A stretch of 64,000 nucleotides of DNA from Cristatella mucedo (Eukaryota > Bryozoa > Phylactolaemata > Cristatellidae): the NCBI GenBank assembly GCA_009760855.2, contig WPIO01000001.1, positions 14,913,501 through 14,977,500 on the forward strand, written 5' to 3'. The translations under genes were made by a program, and so were the position numbers. Every line of letters begins with the position of its first letter. Position 1 is the stretch's first letter. Shown piece after piece: positions 24,501 through 31,504 of this stretch. The notes under the pieces were generated by a model, which did no database searches, was not told the origin of the DNA, and was given only the letters and a program-made list of their open reading frames with translations.

Positions 24501-26384
24501 GCTTGTTGGGGTGTATTCTTGTGATTTTTATACAGCTTCATTTCAAGGGTCGGTTGGTGCCTTGTAAGTTCCATAACTCGGCTAATACTTAATGTATCGG
24601 GAGTAAAATGTGAAATGTGAGTGTTCAGCTCAGCATGATTCAAATGAAGCAAGAAAAAAATTTTGTTTTCGGCCGGATGCATTTTGCTCTATATATCTAT
24701 GATTACGGAAAATAAAGCTCTGGGACGTTTGATGACGTATACAGCAAAATGTATCAAACCGAAATCGGAAATCTTCAGGTATCCCCTTGACCTTGGCACC
24801 ACAGGACATTTGTCCCCTGCCCCCCCCTACGTCTCTGTATCCGACAGCTTCTCGTGTTATTCTGTTTTTATGGATTGCCTTAATTATCTGAGTGTCGGCA
24901 TTCGGCAGATCGAATTCAAGTTTCGGTCTCTCATTGTAGGTCCTTTCATTCTCTTGCTTGGGCGTATGTATCTGAAATACTTCTTAATCAGACATCCTAT
25001 CGTACGTACTACCTGCTTTTAAGTAGTTAAGCTATGCCTCTAACCAACCTCAAATCCTTTAAAGACCATTGCTTCAATCCCTATGCTACCTAAGTCTGGA
25101 ACTCACTTCCTTCTGCCTTCACGGTATCCCCTGACTTGACAAAATTGAAAAGAAGCCAAAACCTCACCTGTTCCTCGCAGCATTTGGTCCGTCTGTGTGT
25201 AAATTGTCCTCTTTATGCTTGTGGTCATGAAATTCTTCATGTTATCTTTAACCTGTTGACATGCGATTAGTGCGCTGACTGCTAAATCTCCTTCCAGACA
25301 GTTTTCACATTATGGAATGGAAGGATTGTGATTGGTTAGCGATAGCATGCAGTGTCAGCATGCATAAGCCCATTATAGCAATTCACACTAGAGGAGCAAA
25401 TGATGTCAGGAACTTGTGGGGTTAAAGCGTTTTCTTAATTATTGGTAAGTCGTGGGATGTAGTGACATAAGTCGGAAGTGATTATCAGGCTTTGGAGATT
25501 TAGCTCTCACATGGTGCTATACTAATACTTTAACTTCATTATTATTATTATAATTCCTTTGACCCTCTGCTTATAGCCAAATGGACAGACCCGCAAAACC
25601 AAAATTCACTCGCTCGTGAATACACCAACATTTTTAGCGTTGCTAATTACTAGAATCTCTGAAAATTCACGCTGCAGCAACAATATGGGATGCTTATTTT
25701 ATTTTAACTTTTAACTATTGCTTCCGGCAGATGTTGATTTTAATTCACGACCTACCTGCTTTAACCTACTTCCGTTACCTGATTTATAGTTGTATGGGTC
25801 CTTATTCAAGTGGTGTTCAAATCTTTTAGCTTTATGGAGCCACCCCATGGCGCCATGAACTCAGGGCCATTGCTGGTTGAAGCTCCACTCTTTTGGATCA
25901 CTAATTGAGCCCGGTATCTGTTTTATGTCTACAGTTCTTCTCCGAAGGGCCTACACTACTGTGTGGCTGCGTATTTCTTGTTCCATGATGGGCTGTCGTG
26001 GCCATTTAATTTAGGGCTGAACGAATATCGCCTGTTCATGCTTGCTCTGGCCGAGCTTCGTTTGGCTTCATCTGTACTTTCTTGTATTCGCTTACTGTTA
26101 CTATGTCCATTCTTTGTTTGTTCATAGAAATGGCACCATTGGCCCCAGTATCCGGGCTAGGATATCGAAGCCCTGTGCTAAGCAGACAGCACCCAATGAC
26201 AATGCCTCAGTTTCAAGCTATGCCCATGCATCTAAATGCAAGAGCTGATCCTCCGGGAATACCAAGTGAACAAGATCCGTTGCGCAAATGGTTCGGTAAC
26301 GGCTTTCTTCAGCAGATGTCGGCAGTTCCAGCACCTCAGAAGCTTGTGTGTGCTCTGACGGTGGACGATCTGGAAGCAATGTGA
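262..26384 (+). CDS. EIF4ENIF1: EIF4ENIF1 (4E-T) orthologue, 3' part of a multi-exon gene, N-terminus outside window
   Basis: 4E-T binds eIF4E and carries it to the nucleus and P-bodies. It links eIF4E to the repressors DDX6, LSM14 and PATL1. Exons read here: 262-596, 4375-4642, 5502-5591, 8003-about 8323, 8525-8713, 10570-10831, 14120-14286, 16101-16538, 22258-22539, 26128-26384. Landmarks occur in the family order: EPEWF and IEL of the Cup-homology (DDX6-binding) region, SRFSRWF, an AFQKLV block, SPLS, FTPTSV and a C-terminal KWFG segment before the stop. Splice phases agree at every junction except the doubtful one between exons 4 and 5. About 870 residues are visible; human 4E-T is 985 residues in total, so roughly 200 N-terminal residues with the YxxxxLL-type eIF4E motif should lie upstream. 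Assignment is by remembered family similarity; no search was run. Confidence 0.9.
597..1559 (+). other. 4E-T intron, unannotated part
   Basis: This is intron sequence after the first visible exon. No coding exon, RNA gene or clear repeat family was recognised. Short open frames here have no conserved look. The LINE-A copy begins at about 1560. Confidence 0.5.
1560..3352 (+). mobile_element. LINE-A copy (L2/CR1-like), degenerate reverse transcriptase to 3' end
   Basis: This is the longest reverse-transcriptase stretch in the window. It reads, with many stops and frame changes, through the RT fingers (PLIKKATLD at about 1815-1850, FLSKTLE at about 1890-1910) and the SGFRANHST block. It then reaches the catalytic YADD at 2315-2326 and the thumb/C-terminal part, and ends in an ATT-rich tail at about 3330-3352. 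Just before the tail is the family 3' signature (AGAAAGAGATTAAGTTCTCT). The YADD residues survive, but in-frame stops (for example at the end of the FLSKTLE frame) mean the copy is dead. It lies in sense orientation in the 4E-T intron. Confidence 0.82.
3353..4374 (+). other. 4E-T intron, unannotated part
   Basis: I see no exon here. A 17-bp tandem doublet (CTTGCCGTGCTCGTGCA, two copies) sits at about 4187-4220, roughly 150 bases before the next exon. Confidence 0.45.
4375..4642 (+). CDS. EIF4ENIF1: 4E-T exon with SRFSRWF motif
   Basis: The acceptor follows a TTTGCCTTTTCAG tract and the donor gtaagc starts at 4643. The exon starts in phase 0, matching the previous exon, and leaves one base. 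SRFSRWF at 4435-4455 is an almost invariant heptapeptide of 4E-T proteins, in vertebrates preceded by an acidic stretch. Here the flanks are E/S-rich, then P/Q/S-rich (PPPASPPIASS), as expected for this disordered scaffold protein. A start at the ATG just upstream (4363) would be within the intron and is not used. Confidence 0.9.
5502..5591 (+). CDS. EIF4ENIF1: 4E-T short exon, tentative
   Basis: This is a 90-base candidate exon between acceptor ...GCCAG and donor gtgagt (5592). It enters needing two bases and leaves one, which fits both neighbours. The peptide (TNGQGMPCPLLIPKVA...) has only a loose resemblance to the NYFAPI-type segment after the SRFSRWF block in other 4E-T proteins. Phase and donor quality are the main support. 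The polypyrimidine tract is mediocre. Confidence 0.5.
5815..6110 (-). mobile_element. LINE-A fragment, C-terminal RT region, antisense
   Basis: On the minus strand this reads a frameshifted version of the LINE-A C-terminal block (CNS.L...P.CAI...QLVQ.SAA type) found at 13,430-13,600. It is strongly decayed. Confidence 0.6.
6183..6320 (-). mobile_element. SINE-B copy (tRNA head, LINE-A-like tail)
   Basis: On the minus strand it runs from a tRNA-like head (TTTGGCCCAGTGGTTAAGGT, box A-like; GTCGTGGACTCAAGCCC, box B-like) into a 3' end close to the LINE-A tail. It is nearly the same as the copies at 46,662-46,795 (-) and 27,506-27,685 (+). Confidence 0.72.
6845..6922 (+). mobile_element. LINE-A-type 3' tail fragment
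   Basis: It carries the 3' signature CATATGTTAAAC...GATTAAGTTCTCTTACGGTGCTATACC. No upstream LINE or tRNA head can be seen, so it is a short 5'-truncated piece of LINE-A or SINE-B. Confidence 0.6.
6923..8002 (+). other. 4E-T intron, unannotated part
   Basis: This is a 1-kb intron stretch. I see no exon, RNA gene or recognised repeat. Confidence 0.4.
8003..8323 (+). CDS. EIF4ENIF1: 4E-T exon with AFQKLV block; 3' boundary uncertain
   Basis: The acceptor is TTTTAG at 7997-8002, and the phase matches the preceding short exon. VRTVDEIES resembles the VLSVEEVEA segment of vertebrate 4E-T. MPAFQKLVDML at 8266-8298 matches the MTAFNKLVSTM block. The end is unclear. A weak donor (A|gtatcc, 8324) would join in phase to an acceptor at 8524. 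Without it the frame runs on to an in-frame TAG at 8452-8454. After the stop the same frame is open into the next exon. The 3' end given here is the phase-compatible choice, not a certain one. Confidence 0.75.
8525..8713 (+). CDS. EIF4ENIF1: 4E-T exon ending in SPLS motif
   Basis: The acceptor GACTGCAG ends at 8524 and an excellent donor gtaagt starts at 8714. The serine/proline-rich peptide ends ...HSPADSPLS, matching the APSPPLSQVF segment of vertebrate 4E-T together with the start of the next exon. It is in the same reading frame as the previous exon, so the two could also be one exon carrying a TAG at 8452. Confidence 0.75.
8736..8935 (+). mobile_element. SINE-A copy
   Basis: The tRNA-like head (GCACACTGGGTAAGGTGG, box A-like; GTGGGTTCGATTAT, box B-like) is followed by a GGCGATCC...ATCGCC stem-loop body. 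A CTATACAAAAAGAGGCTGTT segment and T-rich end complete it. Close copies occur at 29,750, 44,298 and 58,238 (+) and 33,928-34,093 (-). It begins only 22 bases after the 5' splice site of the 4E-T exon. Confidence 0.8.
8936..10569 (+). other. 4E-T intron, unannotated part
   Basis: This is 1.6 kb of intron in which I recognise no exon or repeat. Open frames at 9156-9362 and 9552-9740 look random. Confidence 0.4.
10570..10831 (+). CDS. EIF4ENIF1: 4E-T exon with GC donor
   Basis: The acceptor ATTACAG ends at 10569, and the phase matches the previous exon. The first residues (FSTQPPGHVAVPAPIHP) complete the SPLS..F motif and mirror the proline-rich RIPSPIGFTP-type segment of vertebrate 4E-T. The 3' boundary is AAAG|GCAAGT: a GC-AG intron with an otherwise perfect donor. 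This leaves two bases that complete an Arg codon in the next exon. No in-phase GT donor of comparable quality is nearby. Confidence 0.8.
10865..11056 (+). mobile_element. LINE-A 3'UTR and tail
   Basis: It starts with GCATGCTGACCCTGTGCATG, part of the family's 3'UTR, and ends in the GCAAATGTAAAGCGCC...CATTATTATTATT tail. It is nearly the same as 13,920-14,110. It begins about 35 bases after the GC donor of the 4E-T exon. Confidence 0.8.
11590..11905 (-). mobile_element. LINE-A fragment, antisense
   Basis: Minus-strand sequence matches the LINE-A C-terminal and APK.WNSL-type region. The + strand shows the mirror GAGTTCATGGCTTTGGTAGC and GCCAGTGCAGACTGGTGAG, as at 17,430 and 17,655. Confidence 0.6.
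11906..13414 (+). other. 4E-T intron, unannotated part
   Basis: About 1.5 kb with no recognised exon or repeat apart from a short TATATATATG run near 12,290. Confidence 0.4.
13415..14113 (+). mobile_element. LINE-A C-terminal end, least decayed copy
   Basis: An open frame to 13,879 encodes the C-terminal end of an L2/CR1-like ORF2 without a stop. It includes the QLVQNSAARLVCRER, ITPLLADLHWLPVKQRI and APKAWNSLP segments. After it come a 3'UTR with repeated GCATGCTGAC-type units and the tail GCAAATGTAAAGCGCCTAG...TATCAAGTGCATTATT. The ATT repeats stop at about 14,113, six bases before the 3' splice site of the next 4E-T exon. The 5' part is missing, as is usual for truncated LINE insertions. 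Confidence 0.85.
14120..14286 (+). CDS. EIF4ENIF1: 4E-T exon with FTPTSV motif
   Basis: The acceptor CTTTGTAG ends at 14119, directly after a LINE-A tail. One base completes the Arg codon left by the previous exon. FTPTSVMRK at 14199-14225 matches FTPTSVIRK of vertebrate 4E-T, then a lysine-rich stretch follows (KVDKRERLKQ). The donor is gtacaa at 14287, a weak match, but the remaining phase fits the next exon. Confidence 0.88.
14375..15230 (-). mobile_element. LINE-A copy, antisense, with nested tail
   Basis: On the minus strand it reads the LINE-A C-terminal region (CNSLLEGLQACAIRRLQLVK, then APK-like sequence and 3'UTR). A short + strand LINE-A tail (about 14,630-14,712) interrupts it, so one insertion landed in another. 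The upstream RT part fades at about 15,230. Confidence 0.75.
15315..15401. repeat. Long imperfect hairpin in 4E-T intron
   Basis: The outer 24-base arms (15315-15338 and 15378-15401) pair with two mismatches and one G:U. An internal loop follows, then a 10-bp inner stem and a 5-base loop. A diverged direct copy of the left flank and arm (TTCAAGG.TAATG.TTGGCTTG) recurs at about 15,434-15,475. The structure suggests a foldback/MITE-like repeat or a miRNA-like hairpin. Confidence 0.7.
15480..16100 (+). other. 4E-T intron, unannotated part
   Basis: No exon or repeat family recognised. Confidence 0.4.
16101..16538 (+). CDS. EIF4ENIF1: 4E-T large P/Q/S-rich exon
   Basis: The acceptor TTTATTAG ends at 16100 and the donor gtaagt starts at 16539; phases match both neighbours (one base in, one base out). 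The 146-codon exon is rich in Gln, Pro, Ser and His (SQQQSAVYPHS, SLPTPTPGLGSHHQQ, MLHHQLAFGG). This is like the HP/Q-rich C-terminal third of vertebrate 4E-T (VPLVPHVPMVRPAHQ region, part of the PATL1-binding area). No sharp motif is shared, so the identity rests on position, phase and composition. Confidence 0.85.
16539..17104 (+). other. 4E-T intron, unannotated part
   Basis: No exon or repeat family recognised. Confidence 0.4.
17105..18640 (-). mobile_element. LINE-A copy, antisense, RT to 3' end
   Basis: On the minus strand: DLSTAFDTIDHQVLL (RT palm) around 18,450-18,520. Then a KTNLLAMG block near 18,050 and the NLGVVVQSDLSLDDHI segment near 17,950. SHLDYCNSLLAGIPACAIRR and LHWLPVKQ follow near 17,660-17,820, then the 3'UTR and tail at 17,120-17,200. 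Frames change several times. The 3'UTR contains several copies of a roughly 35-bp GCATGCTGAC-type unit. Confidence 0.82.
18641..20009 (+). other. 4E-T intron, unannotated part
   Basis: 1.4 kb with no recognised exon or transposon signature. Confidence 0.4.
20010..20095 (-). mobile_element. LINE-A-type tail fragment, antisense
   Basis: TAGCACCCTGAGAGAACTAA and TAGGCACTTTGCATAT are the reverse complement of the LINE-A 3' signature. Confidence 0.6.
20266..20560. repeat. Diverged tandem duplication, period about 138 bp
   Basis: GTTTTGCCT..C.GCCATGC.CAAAAT at 20,266 recurs at 20,404. The two units then stay alignable over GAAGTGCCC.A.ACTGTC and the GGATTCTTGGC/GGATTCTTAGC block. The open frame across them is not evidence of a gene. 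Confidence 0.65.
20561..22257 (+). other. 4E-T intron, unannotated part
   Basis: 1.7 kb without a recognised exon or transposon. A GAGCCGTGATAGCTCGGCC piece at about 21,178 hints at an old tRNA-like head, but no body follows. Confidence 0.4.
22258..22539 (+). CDS. EIF4ENIF1: 4E-T Gln/Leu-rich exon
   Basis: The acceptor TTTTGTAG ends at 22257 and the donor gttagt starts at 22540; the phase fits both neighbours. The peptide has HFQQQPQPLL and HALQHQQLLQLRLQHHPR, a Gln/Leu-rich stretch like the LQ/HP-rich region upstream of the C-terminal motif in other 4E-T proteins. The codon usage and single open frame support coding. Confidence 0.85.
22557..22592. repeat. (GT)n/(GC GT) microsatellite
   Basis: Alternating TGTG with a few CG steps, starting about 17 bases after the exon's donor. 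Further TATGTATG-rich low complexity follows at about 23,090-23,190. Confidence 0.85.
22972..23062 (-). mobile_element. LINE-B 3' tail, antisense
   Basis: ATCTCCGTCAGTAACTCCAC and TTGTATAGCGCACTCACAGC are the reverse complement of the LINE-B 3' end seen at 53,400-53,500 and 32,600-32,700. Confidence 0.7.
23063..24880 (+). other. 4E-T intron, unannotated part
   Basis: 1.8 kb. I see no exon. The ORFs at 23,444 and 24,663 show no family motif; the second runs into a LINE fragment. Confidence 0.4.
24885..25552 (+). mobile_element. Scrambled LINE-A fragments
   Basis: A + strand C-terminal piece and 3'UTR covers about 24,885-25,290 (the TCGGTCTCTCATTGTAGG and GTCTGGAACTCACTTCC blocks). A minus-strand 3'UTR/C-terminal piece covers about 25,310-25,495. 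A + strand ATT tail ends it (about 25,497-25,552). At least two insertions or an inversion are needed. Confidence 0.6.
26128..26384 (+). CDS. EIF4ENIF1: 4E-T last coding exon with C-terminal KWFG motif and stop
   Basis: The acceptor TTCATAG ends at 26127 and the phase matches. DPLRKWFGNGFLQQM at 26274-26318, then ...LTVDDLEAM and TGA at 26382-26384. This matches the C-terminus of vertebrate 4E-T (LAKWFGSDVLQQ ... VISVDELE), the region reported to bind the LSm domain of LSM14. It is the clearest single match in the gene and fixes both strand and end. Confidence 0.95.
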
Positions 26385-26437
26385 GCCTTTAGTTTGTATT
26401 GACTGAATCCATCAGCTTTTGACGACGTCAGTACATC

Positions 26438-26443
26438 AATAAA
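26438..26443 (+). terminator. Candidate poly(A) signal of 4E-T
   Basis: AATAAA lies 53 bases after the stop codon. It would give a short 3'UTR. A second, more distal signal cannot be excluded. Confidence 0.5.
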
Positions 26444-27189
26444 ACATATGGCAATTGCATTACATATGCACGGCCTACACTATTCTGAACGAAAGTATAG
26501 ACTTGGTAAGCACCGAATATGCATGTCTATTTTATTTATTTTGTTTATGATTATGTAATACCTTTGTACAAGTCAGCTGCTTTGCTTTTTCACTTGGGAT
26601 ATGCTGTTCGGCTTGGCATAGTGGCCATTTAGCAAAAGAGGTCTCTTTTAGCAAGGTGTTTCATGGCTGTACACTGCTAGTAAAGCACCATTCATTTCTT
26701 TCTTAGCTTCAGGCATTTAGGCAAGCTTTGCTCTTTTTGTGCAGTCAACCCTGTATTATTTTTGTTTTGTTTAGATCCTTGGTTTGTATTCACTTTATTG
26801 GGTGCTGCCTGTATATAGCTGCTGCATGTAAATAGGTGACTGCTTTTCTCTATTGTTCATATATAATATATTTTAGTTTAATTTATTTATAGATTTCTAT
26901 TTTATTTCAGTATTGTCACTCCCAGCTGCCCAGTCGATGCTGTGCAGCTGGTGTGTCTATCACCCCTGCTATTCGAAATCGAGTAATGTGATGGCAGGAG
27001 AAGGAAGGTAAAGAAGGTCAAAGCATTATTGAAACTTATCAAGTGACCAATTTTTCTGCTGACCTGATCGGACCTTGTTGCCCAACCGGTTTCTATCATT
27101 GGCTTCTAATGATATCAAAAATAGTTACGGTTTCATTGATAGCAACAATAGCAGGAACATTTTGCTGCTTTCGTTCTTCTTTGTTGCCC
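26444..27189. other. Downstream of 4E-T, unannotated
   Basis: AT-rich sequence with no recognised gene. It may include a longer 4E-T 3'UTR. Confidence 0.4.
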
Positions 27190-27500
27190 AAGTGGTTTTG
27201 TGACATCATGTCTTGATTCTTTCAATTCCCTTTATTCAGGACTCCTGGCCTGTGCCCTTAATCGTCTGCAACCGGTAGAAAACGCAGCAGCTCTTCCGGT
27301 TTTCGTCCAGGGCATAGCAGCCATATCCCACCACTTCTGTCTGAGCTTCACGAGCTTCCAATCAAGTATCGAAACCATTTCAAGATCCTTAATCTAGCTG
27401 CATTTCCCTTTGCAGCAAATGTAAAGCGTCTAGAAAGAGATTGAGGGCGAGGGCGCTTTATCAAGACTGAGGGCGCTTTATCAAGTGCATTATTATTATT
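27190..27500 (+). mobile_element. LINE-A fragment with tail
   Basis: DSFNSLYSGLLACALNRLQ and SFQSSIETIS correspond to the C-terminal block of LINE-A. A jump leads to the tail (TTTGCAGCAAATGTAAAGCG ... CATTATTATTATT), in which GAGGGCGCTTTATCAAG is duplicated. Confidence 0.75.
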
Positions 27501-27505
27501 ATTAC

Positions 27506-27685
27506 ACTGGTTTGGCCCAGTGTTAAGTTATTTGCCCTTTAGCAACCAAGGTCAAGGTGAATGTATTCGATGACCGAGGTTTTGGGGCCGAGCCTCAGGG
27601 TATATGTGAAGTGCCTGAACAGAGATTAGCTCTCTTAGGGTGCTATACAAATAAATCATGTATTTATATAATTATTATGCTTCAC
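27506..27685 (+). mobile_element. SINE-B copy
   Basis: TGGTTTGGCCCAGTGTTAAG (head) is followed by a diverged box B and the tail GTATATGTGAAGTGCC ... GGGTGCTATACAAATAAATC. It starts directly at the end of the preceding LINE-A ATT tail. Confidence 0.72.
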
Positions 27686-28112
27686 TTGCTTGCACCAGCC
27701 TGCCTATCCAAATGTGCACCTCTAGGGTGCACTCACTCGCTCCTCAGCGTCTATTCATCTTGATGTCCCATCCATTAAATTGAATTACTTTAGTTATCAA
27801 GCCCTCAGCTCGTATGCACTGAAAGTCAGGAGCTTGATTCCGGCAACGGTCACTACCTGTGATCCCCTTTTATGTTAAGTCTTAAAATCTAAGTCTTGCA
27901 TCTTCTAAGCCAGAAGGCTTACTAAGCTGTTGCCATGAGTGACTTCATGTTTGTTTTACCATGCTGGTTGAAGCATGATACTTGTTTACTTTAGCTTCGT
28001 TAGTACAGTGAATGGCATTAATCCCTGTAGGTATTGACTCTCTTGAGAGGTTAAAGTGCCTGGATGAAGATTAAGATCTCTTGAGGCACTATACAAACGA
28101 TGTATTATTATT
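27686..28112 (+). mobile_element. LINE-A fragment with tail
   Basis: Decayed C-terminal region (LAPACLS; SYALKVRSLIPA), then TAAAGTGCCTGGATGAAGAT ... ACGATGTATTATTATTATT. Confidence 0.65.
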
Positions 28113-29749
28113 ATTATTCGTTAGCATCGTGTGATTGTGCTTTATTTGGCTCCTACGTGATTCTATGTGCCTTTCTGACAAATTGCGTGTTGTCTTTTGC
28201 CGTGGTCACATTCTTTCATAAACCAAGATTGTTTGCAAACGTCCCGTGCCACTCCATCTTTTCGATTCAATCCCGAAGCTTCACATGGCTTTCATCCCTA
28301 TACAGATGTCAGGCAACTCAGCGTTTTATGGCCTTAGAGAGTCGGCTTTTTCTCTCATTGATAAATTGAATGCTTCGCTTACTGCAATCGAGTTATGCAT
28401 TCTTAGTAAGCAAGTGATGTTTAGAGGTGGATCAGAGTTGACGCTGAAAGAAATCTAGTCATACTGCTGCGATGTGAAAGTTTGCTTTAGTGATTAATGA
28501 TTCAGTGATTGCTACTGTCAAATTCTTTAAGCTGCTCTGGCACTACTAGTTACTATAGTCGTTGCCACTTGGCTCTCACAGGCCACCCCACCCTTTTGTG
28601 TTATCAGATTTGTCGGTATATTTGGCATTCTCTCAGCAAGTGCAGTGGTTGCATGCATTATAGTCGACTACTGGGTTAGTAGTAGGACATGGCCCTTCAG
28701 CATTGCCTGTGCAATAAGATGTCAATATTAGTAGAACAGCAGAAAGCTGTTGCCATGTTTTACATTTGACTTAGAGTAGAATAAGTAAACATGCCGCATA
28801 TAGATGTCGAAATTTGCATCAACTGCGCTATTTTGTGTTCGTATATGCCGTAATGTGGACACTCACTGTCATGCAATTTATGTGCCCATGAATTGCTGAG
28901 CACAAAAAGTAGCCATGCACAAGAGTGCCATGCCTCGGCTATATGCTGTAGCAAAGGAAAATCCCGTGGCCGCTGGCTGCATTTATACTTTGTACAAAAC
29001 TGAATGTGCTGAGATGGCCATCTGACCCAATGCCTTGGTACTTACTACAAGCTGACCACTCCTGCCGTGGTCAATTGAGTGAACGATGCTGTGCACGGCA
29101 GTGGAGTGCCATTGGTAGCTCTCTTGCTGTGGCTGTGTGCAGGCATGCATGTCAATGCATTGCATTTACCTTTCCTATCTTAAAATCAGACAAAAAGTAA
29201 GTACTGAGATTCAAATGTTAACTGGGGAATACTAACTACATTCAGAAAGATCCCTGTGGTATACTAACAGTTAATTAGAGAGTATGCAAGCACTTATACA
29301 GTATACTGTAGTTACTACTACTGTTATACTGCAGGTGGTGTGCGACCGGGCTGTAGCGCCTTTTGAGCCAGAAGCCACTGTCGAAAGCTCTGGCCTGACA
29401 GTGACTGATGCAGTCCTTCTCTTAAAAAAGTCTAGGCCTGCCTAAAAATTCTTACTCTGTCCAATGTGTGCTAGGAGTTTGAACTAGTAGTTCCACTTGC
29501 CTGTGTTAGGATTACTCGTTGGCAGTCGCTTCCTGCATTGTTGCGAAAGTCGCTAGTGGACTCGGCATTACTGTCGGAAAATTTGTTTTCTTTTCCGACT
29601 GCAAGTTCTCTCAGCAACTGTCGGTGCATTTGTAACTGTCCGTTATGGATTGGTGCATTTCCCCGGGCCATCGCCGTGGGTTGCCGTAGATTGAATGCGT
29701 ACCACGGGTGAAAATTATGCACACACACAAGACATGTTACGTGGAATGC
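28113..29749. other. Intergenic, no gene supported
   Basis: About 1.6 kb. The minus-strand frame at 29,471-29,728 is listed separately. Nothing else was recognised. Confidence 0.4.
29471..29728 (-). other. Unassigned open frame, possible exon
   Basis: A minus-strand frame of 85 codons with a composition more like protein than the surrounding frames (HPWYAFNL; MHRQLLRELAVGKENKFSD). It has no ATG at its start, no clear upstream acceptor and no family I recognise. Inside it, CACAG|GCAAGT could be a GC donor. It may be an exon of an unseen minus-strand gene, or chance. Confidence 0.2.
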
Positions 29750-29925
29750 GAGTTGCTCACTAGGTAAGATGGTTGCTTTTCACGACCTCGGCCCCGAGGT
29801 CGTGGGTTCGAATCCTGTGGTGGGCGATCCTTTATCGCCACTTGCAGCAGTGGTGATAGCCGTCAAGGCTCTTCTGTCGCTATACAAAAAGAGGCTGTTA
29901 AATCAGCTTGTATAAGTCCCATGCT
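29750..29925 (+). mobile_element. SINE-A copy
   Basis: GCTCACTAGGTAAGATGG and GTGGGTTCGAATCCTG (box B-like) are followed by the GGCGATCC...ATCGCC stem-loop and AAAAAGAGGCTGTTAAATCA. One of the best preserved copies. Confidence 0.85.
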
Positions 29926-30207
29926 ATGGGTGGAGTTTTGCCATAGCATCGAGCATATTGACAGCATTCATCTTTTTACTTAACCTGAACCTATTGCACA
30001 ATGCCTTGACAGTACAAAGTGTTAAAACCATGCTCGAGTGCCAATTCCACTAACATGCAAGAGTTTCGGCTGACCAATCGTGTAGATGAAGTCAACCGTA
30101 GCCCCGGCCTAACCCACGGGACACTTATATTCTTGGGGTAGCGGTTTTCGGTCGGCTAAGTCGACCAGATGTGGCGTTAAGGCAAGCTGCAAGGAGTAAA
30201 AAGTAAA

Positions 30208-30370
30208 GATCGACTGATTCAACAGCGTTATTTATATAGCGACAGGAGAGCCTGGCAGTTTACAGCAAGCACTAAAGGATTGTCTGCTACAAGTCTCAAA
30301 CCTACGACTCGGGTAGTGAAATTGGAACGTTACTGTTACAGTGCATGTAAGTACACTGAGCCGTAACCGA
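30208..30370 (-). mobile_element. SINE-A copy, antisense, diverged
   Basis: Reverse complement shows AATCCTTTAGTGCTTGC and CTCCTGTCGCTATATAAAT. The tRNA head is badly eroded. Confidence 0.6.
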
Positions 30371-30931
30371 AGGAGAATATTGCTTTTGGGCTTATCGACC
30401 TAATATACATGTAGGACTTACAACTGGTTTGACTGACAAAATAGCCAACTTAGGTTTGAAGTGAACTTCAGCAACACTACAGCGACACGTGACTAGTGGA
30501 TGGATCCAGACTGCCACGCGAGCTGTTCTCGAGTTAATGCTTGGCACTGCCAATAAAAATAGATATATTTCGTATAATAAAGAGCCATGAGTAGTCACAC
30601 ATTCCTAATGACGTTAGAATTTGCAATTGCTCATGTGAAGAATGAGCTGCTTTCACAGCTCAGTTGGCCAGTCAAGCATAATTGTGTACACTATCTAATA
30701 AGTTGTAGTTATAGTGCACCAGTGATATATTATTACCGAGTAGTTGTTAAATTACACTGGAGAGTTTCCTTTCCTTACAGTTAGCGAACTCAAATACTTA
30801 CCGGCTTCGCTGCACAGTATGTGTTTCGAAGTGATTCCAGAATCTCTGGTCTGCAGAGTGTTAACATCTGTAGATTTTAGAGAAGGACAGCTGCAGGACG
30901 TTGAGTCTCCAACAAGCTGCTGCTGGTGGAA

Positions 30932-30966
30932 TGTAATGTATATCCGTCGGTGACTCCACAAAGGCT
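30932..30966 (-). mobile_element. LINE-B 3' tail, antisense
   Basis: GTAATGTATATCCGTCGGTG and ACTCCACAAAGG are the reverse complement of the LINE-B end. Only about 35 bases remain. Confidence 0.55.
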
Positions 30967-30967
30967 A

Positions 30968-31400
30968 ATAGTAATAATAATGTTACACTTAATAAAGCGC
31001 CCTCATAGAACTCAATCTTTTTCTAGGCGTTTTACAATTGCTGCAAAGGAAACACGATCGAATCGTGAGTAGTATCGTGCTTGATAAACAACATGAATAA
31101 CTTGGTTAGGGGTGGCACACAGGTCAGCATGCAAGTGTGGTTAGCGTCAGCATGCAGTGTCAGCACGAACAAGCACATAAAGGTCAAATCGCAGGGACCC
31201 GTTAACTCCTGTGGTAGGGTATTTCTGGTTTGTATCTGCTGTCAAGTCAGTGTGTTCAACATTTCCAACGAGAAGCTGCTGACTCTGAACTTAAGGAAAG
31301 ATTGTCTACTGGTGTCGTCTGCATGGAAGTGATAGCCAAATACTCTTGGTCGATTATTTGCTCTCAATACCATGCATATCTCAGATCGCCATAGGACCAT
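30968..31400 (-). mobile_element. LINE-A fragments, antisense
   Basis: It starts with the tail reverse complement (AATAATAATG...AAAGCGCCCTCATAGAACTC), then the 3'UTR with repeated CAGCATGC-type units. A short RT piece (GTGTCGTCTGCATGGAAGTG, as at 18,200) follows after a deletion. Confidence 0.7.
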
Positions 31401-31504
31401 GGCAGACTTAAGGAACTTGGCACGCGTTAGATGAGACCTCGGGCTAAGGAGCTTTGCTACTGACGGGCCATTGAAGTAGGCGTTGAACTAGACTCGATCA
31501 GGTA

